Source: Devosia enhydra (GTDB taxonomy: Bacteria; Pseudomonadota; Alphaproteobacteria; Rhizobiales; Devosiaceae). Taken from it: a stretch of DNA of 64,000 nt. The notes under the pieces were generated by a model that was given only the letters and a program-made list of their open reading frames with translations, searched no databases and was not told the origin of the DNA. Every line of letters begins with the position of its first letter. Positions within the stretch are counted from its first letter, which is position 1. Made by a program: the position numbers and the translations under genes. Of this stretch, positions 51,772-60,061 are shown piece by piece. The stretch spans positions 330,883 to 394,882 of the forward strand of contig NZ_FPKU01000001.1 of assembly GCF_900119845.1 (NCBI RefSeq). The letters run 5' to 3'.

Positions 51772-52842
51772 ATGCCGCAAGCCAAACTGCGAGCCGCCGT
51801 CATCGGGGCAGGCTGGTACGCTGCCGCCAACCACATTCCCGTCCTTGCCTCGCGCGAGGATGTGGCGCTCGATGCCGTCTGCCGCCTCGGGCCTGCCGAA
51901 CTCGCCCGGGTGAAGGACCATTTCGGCTTCGCCTTCGCCTCCGAGAGTTATGAGGAGGTTCTGGCCCGCAAGCCCGACATCGTCGTCATCGCCTCGCCGC
52001 ACCAGTTGCACTACGCCCAGGCCAAGGCGGCGCTCGAAGGCGGCGCCCATGTGCTGTGCGAAAAGCCGATGACCCTCGATCCGGTCGAAGCCTGGGACCT
52101 TGTGCGCATCGCGCGCGAGACCGGCCGGCACCTGCTGGTCTCAAACGGCTACCAATATCTGCCGCAGGTCGAAGATCTCCGCCGCCGCATCGCTGACGGC
52201 CTCGTGGGCGAGATCGAGCATGTGATGGCGAGCTTCATCTCCGCCACCCGCGACGTCTTCCACGGCGATCGCGGCCTCGACAGCTGGAAGACCACCTTCT
52301 TCCGGCCCGATCGCTCGACCTGGCAGGATCCGGGGCAGGGCGGGGGCTTCGCCTATGGCCAGCTCTCCCATTCTCTGGCGCTGATGATGTATCTGACCGG
52401 CCTCGAACCGGTCGCCGCCTCGGCTCACGCCTTTGCCCGCGACGTTGTCGATCTCGCCGATAGCGGCGCATTGAAGCTCAATACCGGCGCCGTGGCGTCG
52501 ATTTCGGGTGCTGCCGCCATGCCGCAGGGCAATCGCGGCCTCATGCGCCTCTTCATCGCCGGTTCAGGCGGCGTGCTCTCGGCCGAGTTCGACCGCGACC
52601 TCTGCGAGTGGAAGACCCATGACGGGCAGACCCACCGGCTCGATATCCCGTCCGGCGACTGGGTCTATCACTGTCGCGGCCCGGTCCATGCGCTGTGCGA
52701 TCTGGCGCAGGGCAGGGGCACCAACCAGTCCCCCGGCTGGATCGGGGCGGCCACCACATCCACCATCGCGGCCATGCTGGCTTCGTCTGCTGCGGGCGGG
52801 GCCCCGCAACAGGTCTATTCACTCAAGGGAGAACACCGTTGA
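51772..52842 (+). CDS. Gfo/Idh/MocA-family oxidoreductase
   Basis: 356-residue NAD(P)-dependent sugar dehydrogenase family protein. Rossmann motif V-I-G-A-G-W-Y near residue 11, active-site C-E-K-P-M (about 97-101), and the C-terminal domain with G-G-G-F-A-Y-G-Q-L-S-H-S, whose His is in the catalytic position. Within this cluster it could oxidise the sugar (for example L-rhamnose to its lactone), although the family is very broad. Its stop overlaps the TTG start of the mutarotase gene. Confidence 0.84.
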   Translation: MPQAKLRAAVIGAGWYAAANHIPVLASREDVALDAVCRLGPAELARVKDHFGFAFASESYEEVLARKPDIVVIASPHQLHYAQAKAALEGGAHVLCEKPMTLDPVEAWDLVRIARETGRHLLVSNGYQYLPQVEDLRRRIADGLVGEIEHVMASFISATRDVFHGDRGLDSWKTTFFRPDRSTWQDPGQGGGFAYGQLSHSLALMMYLTGLEPVAASAHAFARDVVDLADSGALKLNTGAVASISGAAAMPQGNRGLMRLFIAGSGGVLSAEFDRDLCEWKTHDGQTHRLDIPSGDWVYHCRGPVHALCDLAQGRGTNQSPGWIGAATTSTIAAMLASSAAGGAPQQVYSLKGEHR

Positions 52843-53165
52843 ACTGGTCTTCGCTCAAAGGCAGCGCCTTCATCCTGCGCGTCAAGCCCGGCATGGCCGA
52901 GGAATATGAGAAGCGCCACGATGCGCTCTGGCCCGAAATGTCCGAGGCGCTCAAGGCACAGGGCATCGTGTTTTACGAGATCTTCCTCGATATCAAGACC
53001 AACCGCGTCTTCGGCCACATGATCCGCGACCGGCATTACGACCCCGATACGCCCGAGCCCGAGATCGTGCTCAAATGGCGCCGCCACATGGCCGATGTGC
53101 TCGAGTTCGAGGGCGACAAGCCGGCCCGTGATCCGCTCAAGCGCGTCTTCTACCTCACCGCCTGA
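52839..53165 (+). CDS. rhaM: L-rhamnose mutarotase
   Basis: 108-residue ferredoxin-like-fold mutarotase interconverting alpha- and beta-L-rhamnopyranose. Family features: F-I-L-R-V-K-P-G-M near residue 11, Y-E-K-R-H-D-A-L-W-P-E-M (about 22-33, His in the active site), Y-E-I-F-L-D, and the C-terminal W-R-R-H-M-A-D-V-L with F-Y-L. The start is TTG 52839, preceded by AAGGGAG and overlapping the previous stop; no better start exists. The 3' end overlaps convergent iclR by 16 nt. It is the clearest substrate clue in this island. Confidence 0.85.
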   Translation: MNWSSLKGSAFILRVKPGMAEEYEKRHDALWPEMSEALKAQGIVFYEIFLDIKTNRVFGHMIRDRHYDPDTPEPEIVLKWRRHMADVLEFEGDKPARDPLKRVFYLTA

Positions 53166-54064
53166 CCGGCGCCGGTGGCAAAGCCCAGCCGATAGCGCCC
53201 CGATTCCACCAGCGCGGCGATGGCCTCGGCGGCCGTCGCCGGGTCGGCCAGCGCCGAAAGCCGCGGGTCGGCCCGCCGGCTGCCCGAGCGCTGCGAGATC
53301 GAGAGACTGCCCTGCGCCACGAGCGACAGGGCCTCGCTCAACGCCGGCACCGTCGCGCGGGAAACGGGCACAGAGACGCTGATGGCGTTGCTGGCGCGGT
53401 CCTGCCCGGCATGCACCGGCACGGCCACGCAGAAGACGCCGGGGGTATATTCCTCATTGTCGATGGCAAAGCCGCGCAGCCGCGTCTCGGCGAGTTCGGC
53501 GAGCAGCGCCTGCGTGCTGCCATGGGTGTTGGCGGTATAGACCGGCAGGTCGGGGCCGGGGAAGCGCGCCTTCACCTCCTCATTGCCAAGCTGCGCCAGA
53601 AGCGCCTTCCCCACCCCCGTCGCATGGGCTGAAAGCCGCGTTCCCACCTCCGATTGCAGGCGCAGCGGATGGGTGGAATCCACCTTCACCAGATAGACGT
53701 TTTCGGCCCCCACCAGCCGCGCCAGCTGCGCCGTCTCGTTGACGCGCGCCACGATGCCCGCCAGCACCGGCTCGGCTAGCCCGATCACCGAATGGTGCCG
53801 CTGATAGGCCTGCCCGGTCTCCCAGGCGCGGATGCCGAGCGAATAGCGCCGCGCCACCGGGTCCAAATCGACATAGCCGCGGTTGAGCAGCACCGCCAGC
53901 AGCGCATGCAGGCTCGATTTGGGAATGGCGAGCTCGCTCGAGAGCCCCGAAAAGCTCGCGCCGCCCGGCATGGTGCCGATGGTTTCGAGCAGGTCGAGCA
54001 CCCGCTCGGCCGATTTGACCGACCGGCCGGCCTCGCCAGCGTCCTTGGTGTCACTCGTTGTCAT
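53150..54064 (-). CDS. IclR-family regulator of the sugar island
   Basis: 304 residues. N-terminal winged helix (about 14-75): S-A-E-R-V-L-D-L-L-E-T-I, then L-A-I-P-K-S-S-L-H-A-L-L, then the Y-V-D-L-D wing. The effector domain (about 90-270) has G-K-A-L-L-A-Q-L near 150 and G-F-A-I-D-N-E-E-Y-T-P-G-V-F-C-V-A-V-P-V (about 198-217), the IclR ligand pocket. It sits between the two rightward units and divergent from the importer operon. The shared elements at 50196 and 54130 are its probable binding sites. Confidence 0.9.
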   Translation of the reverse strand: MTTSDTKDAGEAGRSVKSAERVLDLLETIGTMPGGASFSGLSSELAIPKSSLHALLAVLLNRGYVDLDPVARRYSLGIRAWETGQAYQRHHSVIGLAEPVLAGIVARVNETAQLARLVGAENVYLVKVDSTHPLRLQSEVGTRLSAHATGVGKALLAQLGNEEVKARFPGPDLPVYTANTHGSTQALLAELAETRLRGFAIDNEEYTPGVFCVAVPVHAGQDRASNAISVSVPVSRATVPALSEALSLVAQGSLSISQRSGSRRADPRLSALADPATAAEAIAALVESGRYRLGFATGAGQAVR

Positions 54065-54129
54065 GGACCCTCCGGTCGAACCATCACGGCGGCTTGACGC
54101 CTACCCCGCCGCCATGTACCAATTTTTGC

Positions 54130-54153
54130 AGAACTGCTGTTCTCATATGTGAA
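54130..54153 (+). promoter_or_regulatory. Shared element copy 2 (candidate IclR operator) in the iclR-importer gap
   Basis: AGAAC-TGCT-GTTCT inverted repeat (54130-54143) directly followed by CATATGTGAA (54144-54153), 71 nt before the binding-protein ATG and 65 nt from the divergent iclR start. Same AGAAC-N9-CATATGTGAA as at 50196-50219. Confidence 0.6.
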
Positions 54154-54224
54154 TACCAATAGAGACATCGGATCGATCGCGCAAGCCGGAGGAGGAAACC
54201 GGCTTCGCCCCAGAGGAGGAAACT

Positions 54225-56000
54225 ATGCTTTCGAGGAGCCTGTCGCGGGCGCTCGGCGCGTTGCCGAGTCTCGCCATCATCGCATCGCTCATGGCCACCA
54301 CGCTGCCGGCTTCGGCCCAGTCGGTGCCCGATGTGCCGCGCAACCGCACGCTGATTTCCCAGGGCTGGGATTTCCATAACCAGGTGCCGGCGCCCGACAA
54401 TTTCAATCCCTATGCCGGTGTGCTGTTGCATGCGCGCAACAGCCTGCACTACACCGTCACCGAGCACCTGTTTTACACCAACCACAACACCAACGAGCTC
54501 ATCCCGTGGCTGGCCGAGAGCTATGCCTACAATGATGATTTCACCGAAGTGACGGTGAAGCTGCGCGATGGCGTCAAGTGGAGCGATGGCGAGGCCTTCG
54601 ACGGAGAGGACGTCGCCTTCACCTTCGAGATGCTCAAGGGCGCCGCGCCCGACCTGCTGTTCTCCTCGGCCATCGCCGAGTGGGTGGAAAGCGCCACGGT
54701 CCCCGATCCGCTGACCGTTGTGATCAAGCTCAAGAAGCCGGGCCCCCGCTGGGCAGCCGACTTCCTCGCCACCGGCCAGTCCACCCGCTTCATCGTCGTT
54801 CCCAAGCACATCTGGGACGGGCAGGACGCCAAGACCTTCGCCAATTTCGATCTCGCCAAGGGCTGGCCGGTCGGCACGGGCCCCTACAAGCTGGTCAAGT
54901 CCGACGCCAATTCGCTGTTCTACGATCTGCGCGACAGCTGGTGGGCGGTCGATGCCGGCGTCGTCGACGAGATGCCCAAGGTTGAGCGCATCGTCTATGT
55001 CCCGGCCACTGCCGAGGCCATGCCGCAGCTCTACGCCTCCAACCAGATCGATCTGGGGCGGTCCATCCAGCCCGGCGCCTATGACGCCATACGCTTCCAG
55101 AACCCGGCTCTGGTGTCGTGGAACAAGGAAGGTCCCGTCTGGGGCACGCCCGATGGCTGCACCTTCGCCATCATGTTCAACAACCAGCGCGCGCCTTGGG
55201 ACAATCGCCTCCTGCGCCAGGCGATCAACTACGCGGTCGATCGCGAGCAATATGTCAACCTCGCCTATGAAGGCTCGGTGACCCAGGCCGTGCTGCCCGT
55301 CTCGTCCTATCAGGGCATGCTCAACTATGTCGACCAGATGGCCGACGATGTCGGGGCCACCGCGCTCAACGGTCCCGATCTCGCCAAGGTCGACCAGTTG
55401 ATGGCCGAGGCCGGCTATACCAAGAACGGCAATGGCTTCTGGGCCGATTCTGCCGGCGCCGTGCTGCAGGTCGAGCTCGATGTCGCCCAGGGCGATCCTT
55501 CGGGTCCGGTGCTGGTCGAGCAGTTCCGCCAGGCGGGCTTCGATGCCATCTTCCGGGCCATGCAGGGCACCGCGCAGGTCGAGGCCGTCACCTCCGGCAA
55601 TTACGCGCTGGCCGTGCGGCCGCATTGCGGCTCGCTCTATGATCCGTGGCAGACGCTCGAGCACTTCCACTCGAAGTACGCGCGCGATGCCGGCCAGCCC
55701 GTGCCCAACCTGCGTGCGCCCACCCGCTACAGCAATCCGGAAATGGATGCGCTGCTCAACCAGATGGAGCAGATGCAGCCTTCCCCGGATGATCCGGCCT
55801 ATATGGACCTCGTGCAGAAGGCCACGGCGATCTTCGTCAACGACCTGCCGGAAATCTCGCTGGCCGAGGAGTTCCACACGCTGGTGTTCAACTCCACCTA
55901 CTGGACCGGCTGGCCCAATGCCGAGAACCCCTACATCGCCCCCTATCTCCCCTGGGAAGGTTTTGCGCGGGTGATCCACAACCTCGAGCCCACGCAGTAA
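54225..56000 (+). CDS. Dpp/Opp-type ABC importer substrate-binding protein
   Basis: 591-residue family 5 extracellular binding protein. Sec signal peptide at about residues 1-32, ending A-S-A-Q-S. The fold's conserved segments include V-K-L-R-D-G-V-K-W-S-D-G-E-A-F (about 104-118) and D-V-A-F-T-F-E-M-L near 125, plus R-Q-A-I-N-Y-A-V-D-R-E-Q-Y. The family carries peptides, but several members bind oligosaccharides, which the neighbouring genes suggest here. ATG 54225 follows GAGGAAAC. A strong hairpin after the stop separates it from the rest of the operon. Confidence 0.88.
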   Translation: MLSRSLSRALGALPSLAIIASLMATTLPASAQSVPDVPRNRTLISQGWDFHNQVPAPDNFNPYAGVLLHARNSLHYTVTEHLFYTNHNTNELIPWLAESYAYNDDFTEVTVKLRDGVKWSDGEAFDGEDVAFTFEMLKGAAPDLLFSSAIAEWVESATVPDPLTVVIKLKKPGPRWAADFLATGQSTRFIVVPKHIWDGQDAKTFANFDLAKGWPVGTGPYKLVKSDANSLFYDLRDSWWAVDAGVVDEMPKVERIVYVPATAEAMPQLYASNQIDLGRSIQPGAYDAIRFQNPALVSWNKEGPVWGTPDGCTFAIMFNNQRAPWDNRLLRQAINYAVDREQYVNLAYEGSVTQAVLPVSSYQGMLNYVDQMADDVGATALNGPDLAKVDQLMAEAGYTKNGNGFWADSAGAVLQVELDVAQGDPSGPVLVEQFRQAGFDAIFRAMQGTAQVEAVTSGNYALAVRPHCGSLYDPWQTLEHFHSKYARDAGQPVPNLRAPTRYSNPEMDALLNQMEQMQPSPDDPAYMDLVQKATAIFVNDLPEISLAEEFHTLVFNSTYWTGWPNAENPYIAPYLPWEGFARVIHNLEPTQ

Positions 56001-56012
56001 TCGCAACCATCA

Positions 56013-56040
56013 TGAAGGGGCGGTCCCGGTCGCCCCTTCA
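56013..56040 (+). promoter_or_regulatory. Intercistronic hairpin after the binding-protein gene
   Basis: TGAAGGGGCG-GTCCCGGT-CGCCCCTTCA: a 10-bp perfect stem with an 8-nt loop, 12 nt after the stop, without a T-run. Such hairpins often stabilise the binding-protein part of an ABC-operon mRNA or allow partial termination. Confidence 0.65.
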
Positions 56041-56084
56041 TCCACCCTTGCGACCTCCATGTCCGTAGCTGCCCGAGCCAGACC

Positions 56085-57275
56085 ATGCCCAAGATCAAGG
56101 AAATCCGCGCCTTCCGCATCAAGAGCGAGATGACCGGCGCGCTTTATCGCGATGGCGTCGAGCAGACCGGCACCCCGCCGCGCCGCTCGCCCTGGACAAA
56201 GGATGCGGAAGTTGCCGGCTCCATGTCCAATTACGCGCGCTTCAAGAAGCTGCGCTCCACCTGGCGCTTCGATGGCGCGGTGGGCTGCCTCGTCACCGCC
56301 GATGATGGTACCACCGGCTTCGGCATTTCCCGCTACGGCCAGCCGGTCATCAGCCTCATCAACGAGCATTTCGGCCCGCTGCTGATCGGCGAGAACGCCC
56401 TAGCCACCGATCGGCTGTGGGACATGATGATGCGCATGTCCATGCCTTACGGAAACACCGGGCTTACCTCCTACGCCATCTCGGCGGTCGATCTGGCGCT
56501 GTGGGATCTCAAGGGCAAGATGCTCGGCGTGCCTGTCTACGAGCTGGCCGGCGGCCCGGCCCGCGAGAGCCAGTTCTGCTACGCCACCGGCAATGATACC
56601 GATTGGCACATGGAGCTGGGCTTCAAGGCCACCAAGCTCGCCTGTCCCTATGGCACCCATGACGGGCTCGATGCGCTGCACAAGAACGAGGAACTCGTGG
56701 CCAAGACCCGCGAGTTCATCGGCAGGGATGTCGAGCTCATGCTCGATTGCTGGCTCGCCTTCGATGTCGAATTCGCCGTGCGCCTGGCCGAAAGGCTCCG
56801 GCCCTATGGCCTCAAATGGATCGAGGATTGCCTCGTCCCCGAAAATCTCGATGGCCATGAGGCGCTGCGTCGCCGGCTGCCCTGGCAGACCCTCGCCACC
56901 GGCGAGCACTGGTACGGGCCCTATCCCTTCGCCCATGCCGCCGCGCGGCAGATGGTCGATGTCTTCCAGCCCGATATCGCCTGGGTCGGCGGGTTCACCG
57001 GCTGCCAGCGCATCAACCATATCGCCGAGGCGGCGGGCATCGAGGTCATCCTCCATGCCGGTATGAACACGCCCTATGGCCAGCATTTCAGCTTCGCCAA
57101 TCCCAATGTGCGCTGGGGCGAATATTTCGTCGGCGGCGGCCCCGGCACCCCGCTTGAGGAGACGGTGGTCTTCCCCGGCATGGCGGTTCCGAAGGATGGC
57201 CGGCTCGTACCCAATGACGCGCCCGGCTTCGGCCTCGGCCTCACCGACGAGGTGCTCCAGCGCATGCTGGTCTAG
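56085..57275 (+). CDS. Enolase-superfamily acid-sugar dehydratase, L-rhamnonate dehydratase-like
   Basis: 396-residue mandelate-racemase-subgroup enzyme. Alignment by eye with E. coli RhmD matches the N-terminal P-K-I-K-x-x-R-A and the central blocks. Metal ligands: Asp in M-L-D-C-W, Glu in W-I-E-D-C-L and Glu in T-G-E-H-W, with the following His. The catalytic dyad is Asp in F-Q-P-D-I-A-W-V-G-G and His in V-I-L-H-A-G-M-N. It would dehydrate L-rhamnonate or a similar 6-deoxy acid sugar to the 2-keto-3-deoxy acid. Rhamnose mutarotase in the same island supports this; substrate promiscuity in the subgroup leaves L-fuconate or L-mannonate possible. Confidence 0.85.
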   Translation: MPKIKEIRAFRIKSEMTGALYRDGVEQTGTPPRRSPWTKDAEVAGSMSNYARFKKLRSTWRFDGAVGCLVTADDGTTGFGISRYGQPVISLINEHFGPLLIGENALATDRLWDMMMRMSMPYGNTGLTSYAISAVDLALWDLKGKMLGVPVYELAGGPARESQFCYATGNDTDWHMELGFKATKLACPYGTHDGLDALHKNEELVAKTREFIGRDVELMLDCWLAFDVEFAVRLAERLRPYGLKWIEDCLVPENLDGHEALRRRLPWQTLATGEHWYGPYPFAHAAARQMVDVFQPDIAWVGGFTGCQRINHIAEAAGIEVILHAGMNTPYGQHFSFANPNVRWGEYFVGGGPGTPLEETVVFPGMAVPKDGRLVPNDAPGFGLGLTDEVLQRMLV

Positions 57276-57356
57276 CGCCGGGCAGGGCAGGGGCCGCTCG
57301 CCGACCCTGTGCCCGATCAGGCGATTTCAAACGCATTGCCCCGCGAGGGAGGCGGC

Positions 57357-58361
57357 ATGTATCTCGACTATGTCATTCGCCGCTTCGGCGTCATGGTGCT
57401 GGTCATCTTTCTGGCCGTCACCATCAATTTCGCCCTGCCGCGGCTCATGCCGGGCGACCCGATCGAAGCCCAGCTCAACCAGCTGATGGCCTCGGGCGGC
57501 GGCCAGATGGGCGATGTCGCCGCCATGGTCGAGGCCTACCGCTCCCGCTTCGGCCTCGATCAGCCGGTGTGGATGCAATATGTCGCCTACTGGCAGTCGA
57601 TCCTGCGCTTCGATTTCGGCTTTTCCCTCGCCAATTATCCCGAACGCGTCAGCCACGCCATCGCCGCCAGCCTGCCCTGGACGCTGGGGCTGCTGGGCTT
57701 TTGCACCATCGTCAGCTTCGTCATCGGCACCTGGCTCGGCGGCGCCATCGCCTGGCCGCGCACGCCACGCTGGCTGCGCACCGCCGGCTCCAGCCTCCTC
57801 ATCCTCTCGGCCGTGCCGTATTTCCTCATCGGGATGATCCTGCTCTACGTCTTCGCCATCCTCGTGCGCTGGTTCCCGGCCGGCGGCGGCATGCCCTTCG
57901 GGCTCAATGTCGGCTGGAATTTCGAGACGCTGAGGGGCATCCTCTGGCACGCGACCCTGCCGGCGATTTCGATCATCATCGCCGAGATCGGCGCCTGGGC
58001 CATCGGCATGCGCGGCATGCTGGTCTCGGTGCTGGGCGAGGACTACATCACCCTGGCCGAGGCCAAGGGCAACAAGAACCGCCGCATCTTCCTGCGTTAC
58101 GGCATGCGCAACGCGCTTCTGCCGCAGCTGACCAAGCTGGCGCTGACCCTCGGCCACATCGTCTCGGGCGCCATCCTCGTCGAAGTCATCTTCTCCTATC
58201 CCGGGCTGGGCTTCCGCCTCTACCAGGCGATCCAGACCAAGGACTATTTCGTCATCCAGGGCATCGTGCTCCTGCTTTCGGTGTCGATCGCGGTGGCCAT
58301 GTTCATCCTCGATCTCATCTATCCGCTCATCGATCCCCGCATCACGGCAAGGAAGAGCTGA
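57357..58361 (+). CDS. ABC importer permease, DppB type
   Basis: 334-residue permease with six helices. N-terminal R-R-F-G-V-M-V-L-V-I-F-L and L-P-R-L-M-P-G-D-P-I (about 30-39) are typical DppB/OppB. The cytoplasmic EAA loop reads E-D-Y-I-T-L-A-E-A-K-G-N (near 228) and contacts the ATPases. ATG 57357 follows GAGGGAGG; an upstream GTG at 57309 adds 16 unrelated residues. It starts 81 nt after the dehydratase gene and is followed closely by the DppC-type gene. Confidence 0.9.
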   Translation: MYLDYVIRRFGVMVLVIFLAVTINFALPRLMPGDPIEAQLNQLMASGGGQMGDVAAMVEAYRSRFGLDQPVWMQYVAYWQSILRFDFGFSLANYPERVSHAIAASLPWTLGLLGFCTIVSFVIGTWLGGAIAWPRTPRWLRTAGSSLLILSAVPYFLIGMILLYVFAILVRWFPAGGGMPFGLNVGWNFETLRGILWHATLPAISIIIAEIGAWAIGMRGMLVSVLGEDYITLAEAKGNKNRRIFLRYGMRNALLPQLTKLALTLGHIVSGAILVEVIFSYPGLGFRLYQAIQTKDYFVIQGIVLLLSVSIAVAMFILDLIYPLIDPRITARKS

Positions 58362-58364
58362 GCC

Positions 58365-59231
58365 ATGGCCACCACCACCATGCCCCGCCGCGGCATCGAT
58401 CTTTCCGCGTTCGGGCGCAATCGCGCCCTCTTGGCCGGCATCGTCGTGCTCGGGCTCATCTGCCTCTTCGCGCTCCTGGCCCCGCTCTTTGTCGATCCTT
58501 CGCAGGCCCGTGTCGGGGTCACCGTCCCGCGCCGCCCGCCCTCGGGCAGCAACTGGCTGGGCACGGACGGGCAGGGGCGCGACATGTTCACGGTGATGGC
58601 GCTTGCCCTTCCGCAGACCCTCAAGATAGGGCTCCTCGCCGGCCTCATCAGCCTTTCGGTCGGGGTGGCGCTGGGGCTCGTCGCGGGCTTTGTCGGCGGC
58701 ATCATCGATACGGTGATCCGCACCGCGTCGGACGTGATGATGACCATTCCGGGCATTGCCATCCTCGTACTGGTCGCCGCCAATGTGCGCGAAATGACCG
58801 TCGAGCTCATGGCCCTCATCGTCGCCGCCCTCTCCTGGATGGTCGCCACCCGCACCATCCGCGCCCAGACCCTGTCACTGCGCGAGCGCGGCTATGTGCA
58901 GGTGGCGCGGCTCAACGGCACCTCGGGGCTCAAGCTCATCTTCATCGAAGTGCTGCCCAATCTCCTGCCCTTCATCGCGGCCAGCTTCGTGCTCACCGTT
59001 TCGCAGGCGATGCTCGCCACCGTCGGGCTCGAAGCCCTCGGCCTCGGCCCGCAGAACGATCTGACCCTGGGCATGACCATCTACTGGGCGCAGTTCTACT
59101 CCGCCATCATTCGCGGCATGTGGTGGTGGTGGGGGCCACCCATCTTCGCCATCGCCCTCATCTTCATCGGGCTCATGCTCACCTCGATCGGCATGGACAG
59201 CTTCGTCAACAAGCGGGTGGGCACGCAATGA
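58365..59231 (+). CDS. ABC importer permease, DppC type
   Basis: 288-residue partner permease. An N-terminal helix (about 20-40) precedes the conserved N-W-L-G-T-D-G-Q-G-R-D-M-F (about 63-75), and the EAA loop is R-E-R-G-Y-V-Q-V-A-R-L-N-G near 172. Six helices. It begins 3 nt after the DppB-type stop, and its own stop overlaps the next ATG. Confidence 0.9.
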   Translation: MATTTMPRRGIDLSAFGRNRALLAGIVVLGLICLFALLAPLFVDPSQARVGVTVPRRPPSGSNWLGTDGQGRDMFTVMALALPQTLKIGLLAGLISLSVGVALGLVAGFVGGIIDTVIRTASDVMMTIPGIAILVLVAANVREMTVELMALIVAALSWMVATRTIRAQTLSLRERGYVQVARLNGTSGLKLIFIEVLPNLLPFIAASFVLTVSQAMLATVGLEALGLGPQNDLTLGMTIYWAQFYSAIIRGMWWWWGPPIFAIALIFIGLMLTSIGMDSFVNKRVGTQ

Positions 59232-60061
59232 CCGCTCCCGTCCTCGAAATCTCGCATCTCGATGTCGAATACCGCACCGCGCGCGGCCCCTTCCGCGCCG
59301 TCAAGGATCTGAGCTTTTCCCTCATGCCGGGCGAGCGCTTCGGCCTTGTGGGCGAAAGCGGATCGGGCAAATCCACCGCCATCCTCGCGCTCATGCGCAT
59401 GCTGCGCGGCGGCACCATCACGGGGGGCGACATCCGCCTCAACGGCCGCGACCTCAAGGCGCTGACCGAGCGGCAATATCGCGAGCTGCGCTTTTCCGAA
59501 ATGGCGCTCGTGCCGCAGGGCGCGATGAGCTCGCTCAATCCCGTGCTCGTCATCGGCGAGCAGATGGGCGACATCTATGACGATCACGGCATCCGCCATT
59601 CGGGCCGCGAGCGCCGCCGCGTGCTCGGCGATCTCTTAAAGCGCGTCGGCCTCGGCCCGGAGGTGCAGGATCTTTATCCCCACCAGCTCTCGGGCGGCAT
59701 GAAGCAGCGCGTCTGCATCGCCATGTCGATCGCGCTGCGCCCCAGCCTCATCCTGGCCGACGAACCCACCTCCGCCCTCGATGTCATGGTGCAAAAGCAG
59801 GTTTTGGCGACCCTCGGCAGCGTGCAGCGCGACCTCGGCTGCGCCATCCTGCTGATCGGCCACGACATGGCGCTCATGGCCCATTTCGTCAATCGCATCG
59901 GGGTCATGTATCGCGGCGAACTCGTCGAAACCGGCCCGGTCCGCGAGGTTTTCGCCAACCCGCAACATTCTTACACCCGCATGCTGATCAACTCGCTGCC
60001 CTCCTTCGACAGCGTCCGCACCTTCCGCACCAGCCTCGAAGCCGAAGGAGCCGCATCATGA
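59228..60061 (+). CDS. ABC importer ATPase 1, DppD type
   Basis: 277-residue ATPase. Walker A G-E-S-G-S-G-K-S-T (about 41-49), signature L-S-G-G-M-K-Q-R (near 152), Walker B L-I-L-A-D-E-P-T-S-A-L-D, and H-loop G-H-D-M. The OppD/DppD C-terminal iron-sulfur Cys cluster seen in many members is absent: the protein is about 50 residues shorter than typical DppD and has no C-terminal Cys motif. ATG 59228 overlaps the permease stop, and its end overlaps the second ATPase. Confidence 0.9.
   Translation: MTAPVLEISHLDVEYRTARGPFRAVKDLSFSLMPGERFGLVGESGSGKSTAILALMRMLRGGTITGGDIRLNGRDLKALTERQYRELRFSEMALVPQGAMSSLNPVLVIGEQMGDIYDDHGIRHSGRERRRVLGDLLKRVGLGPEVQDLYPHQLSGGMKQRVCIAMSIALRPSLILADEPTSALDVMVQKQVLATLGSVQRDLGCAILLIGHDMALMAHFVNRIGVMYRGELVETGPVREVFANPQHSYTRMLINSLPSFDSVRTFRTSLEAEGAAS

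Noticed and set aside
54084..56006. 640-codon open frame opposite the binding-protein gene
   Set aside because: No domain and no ribosome-binding site. The plus-strand gene has a signal peptide and family motifs.
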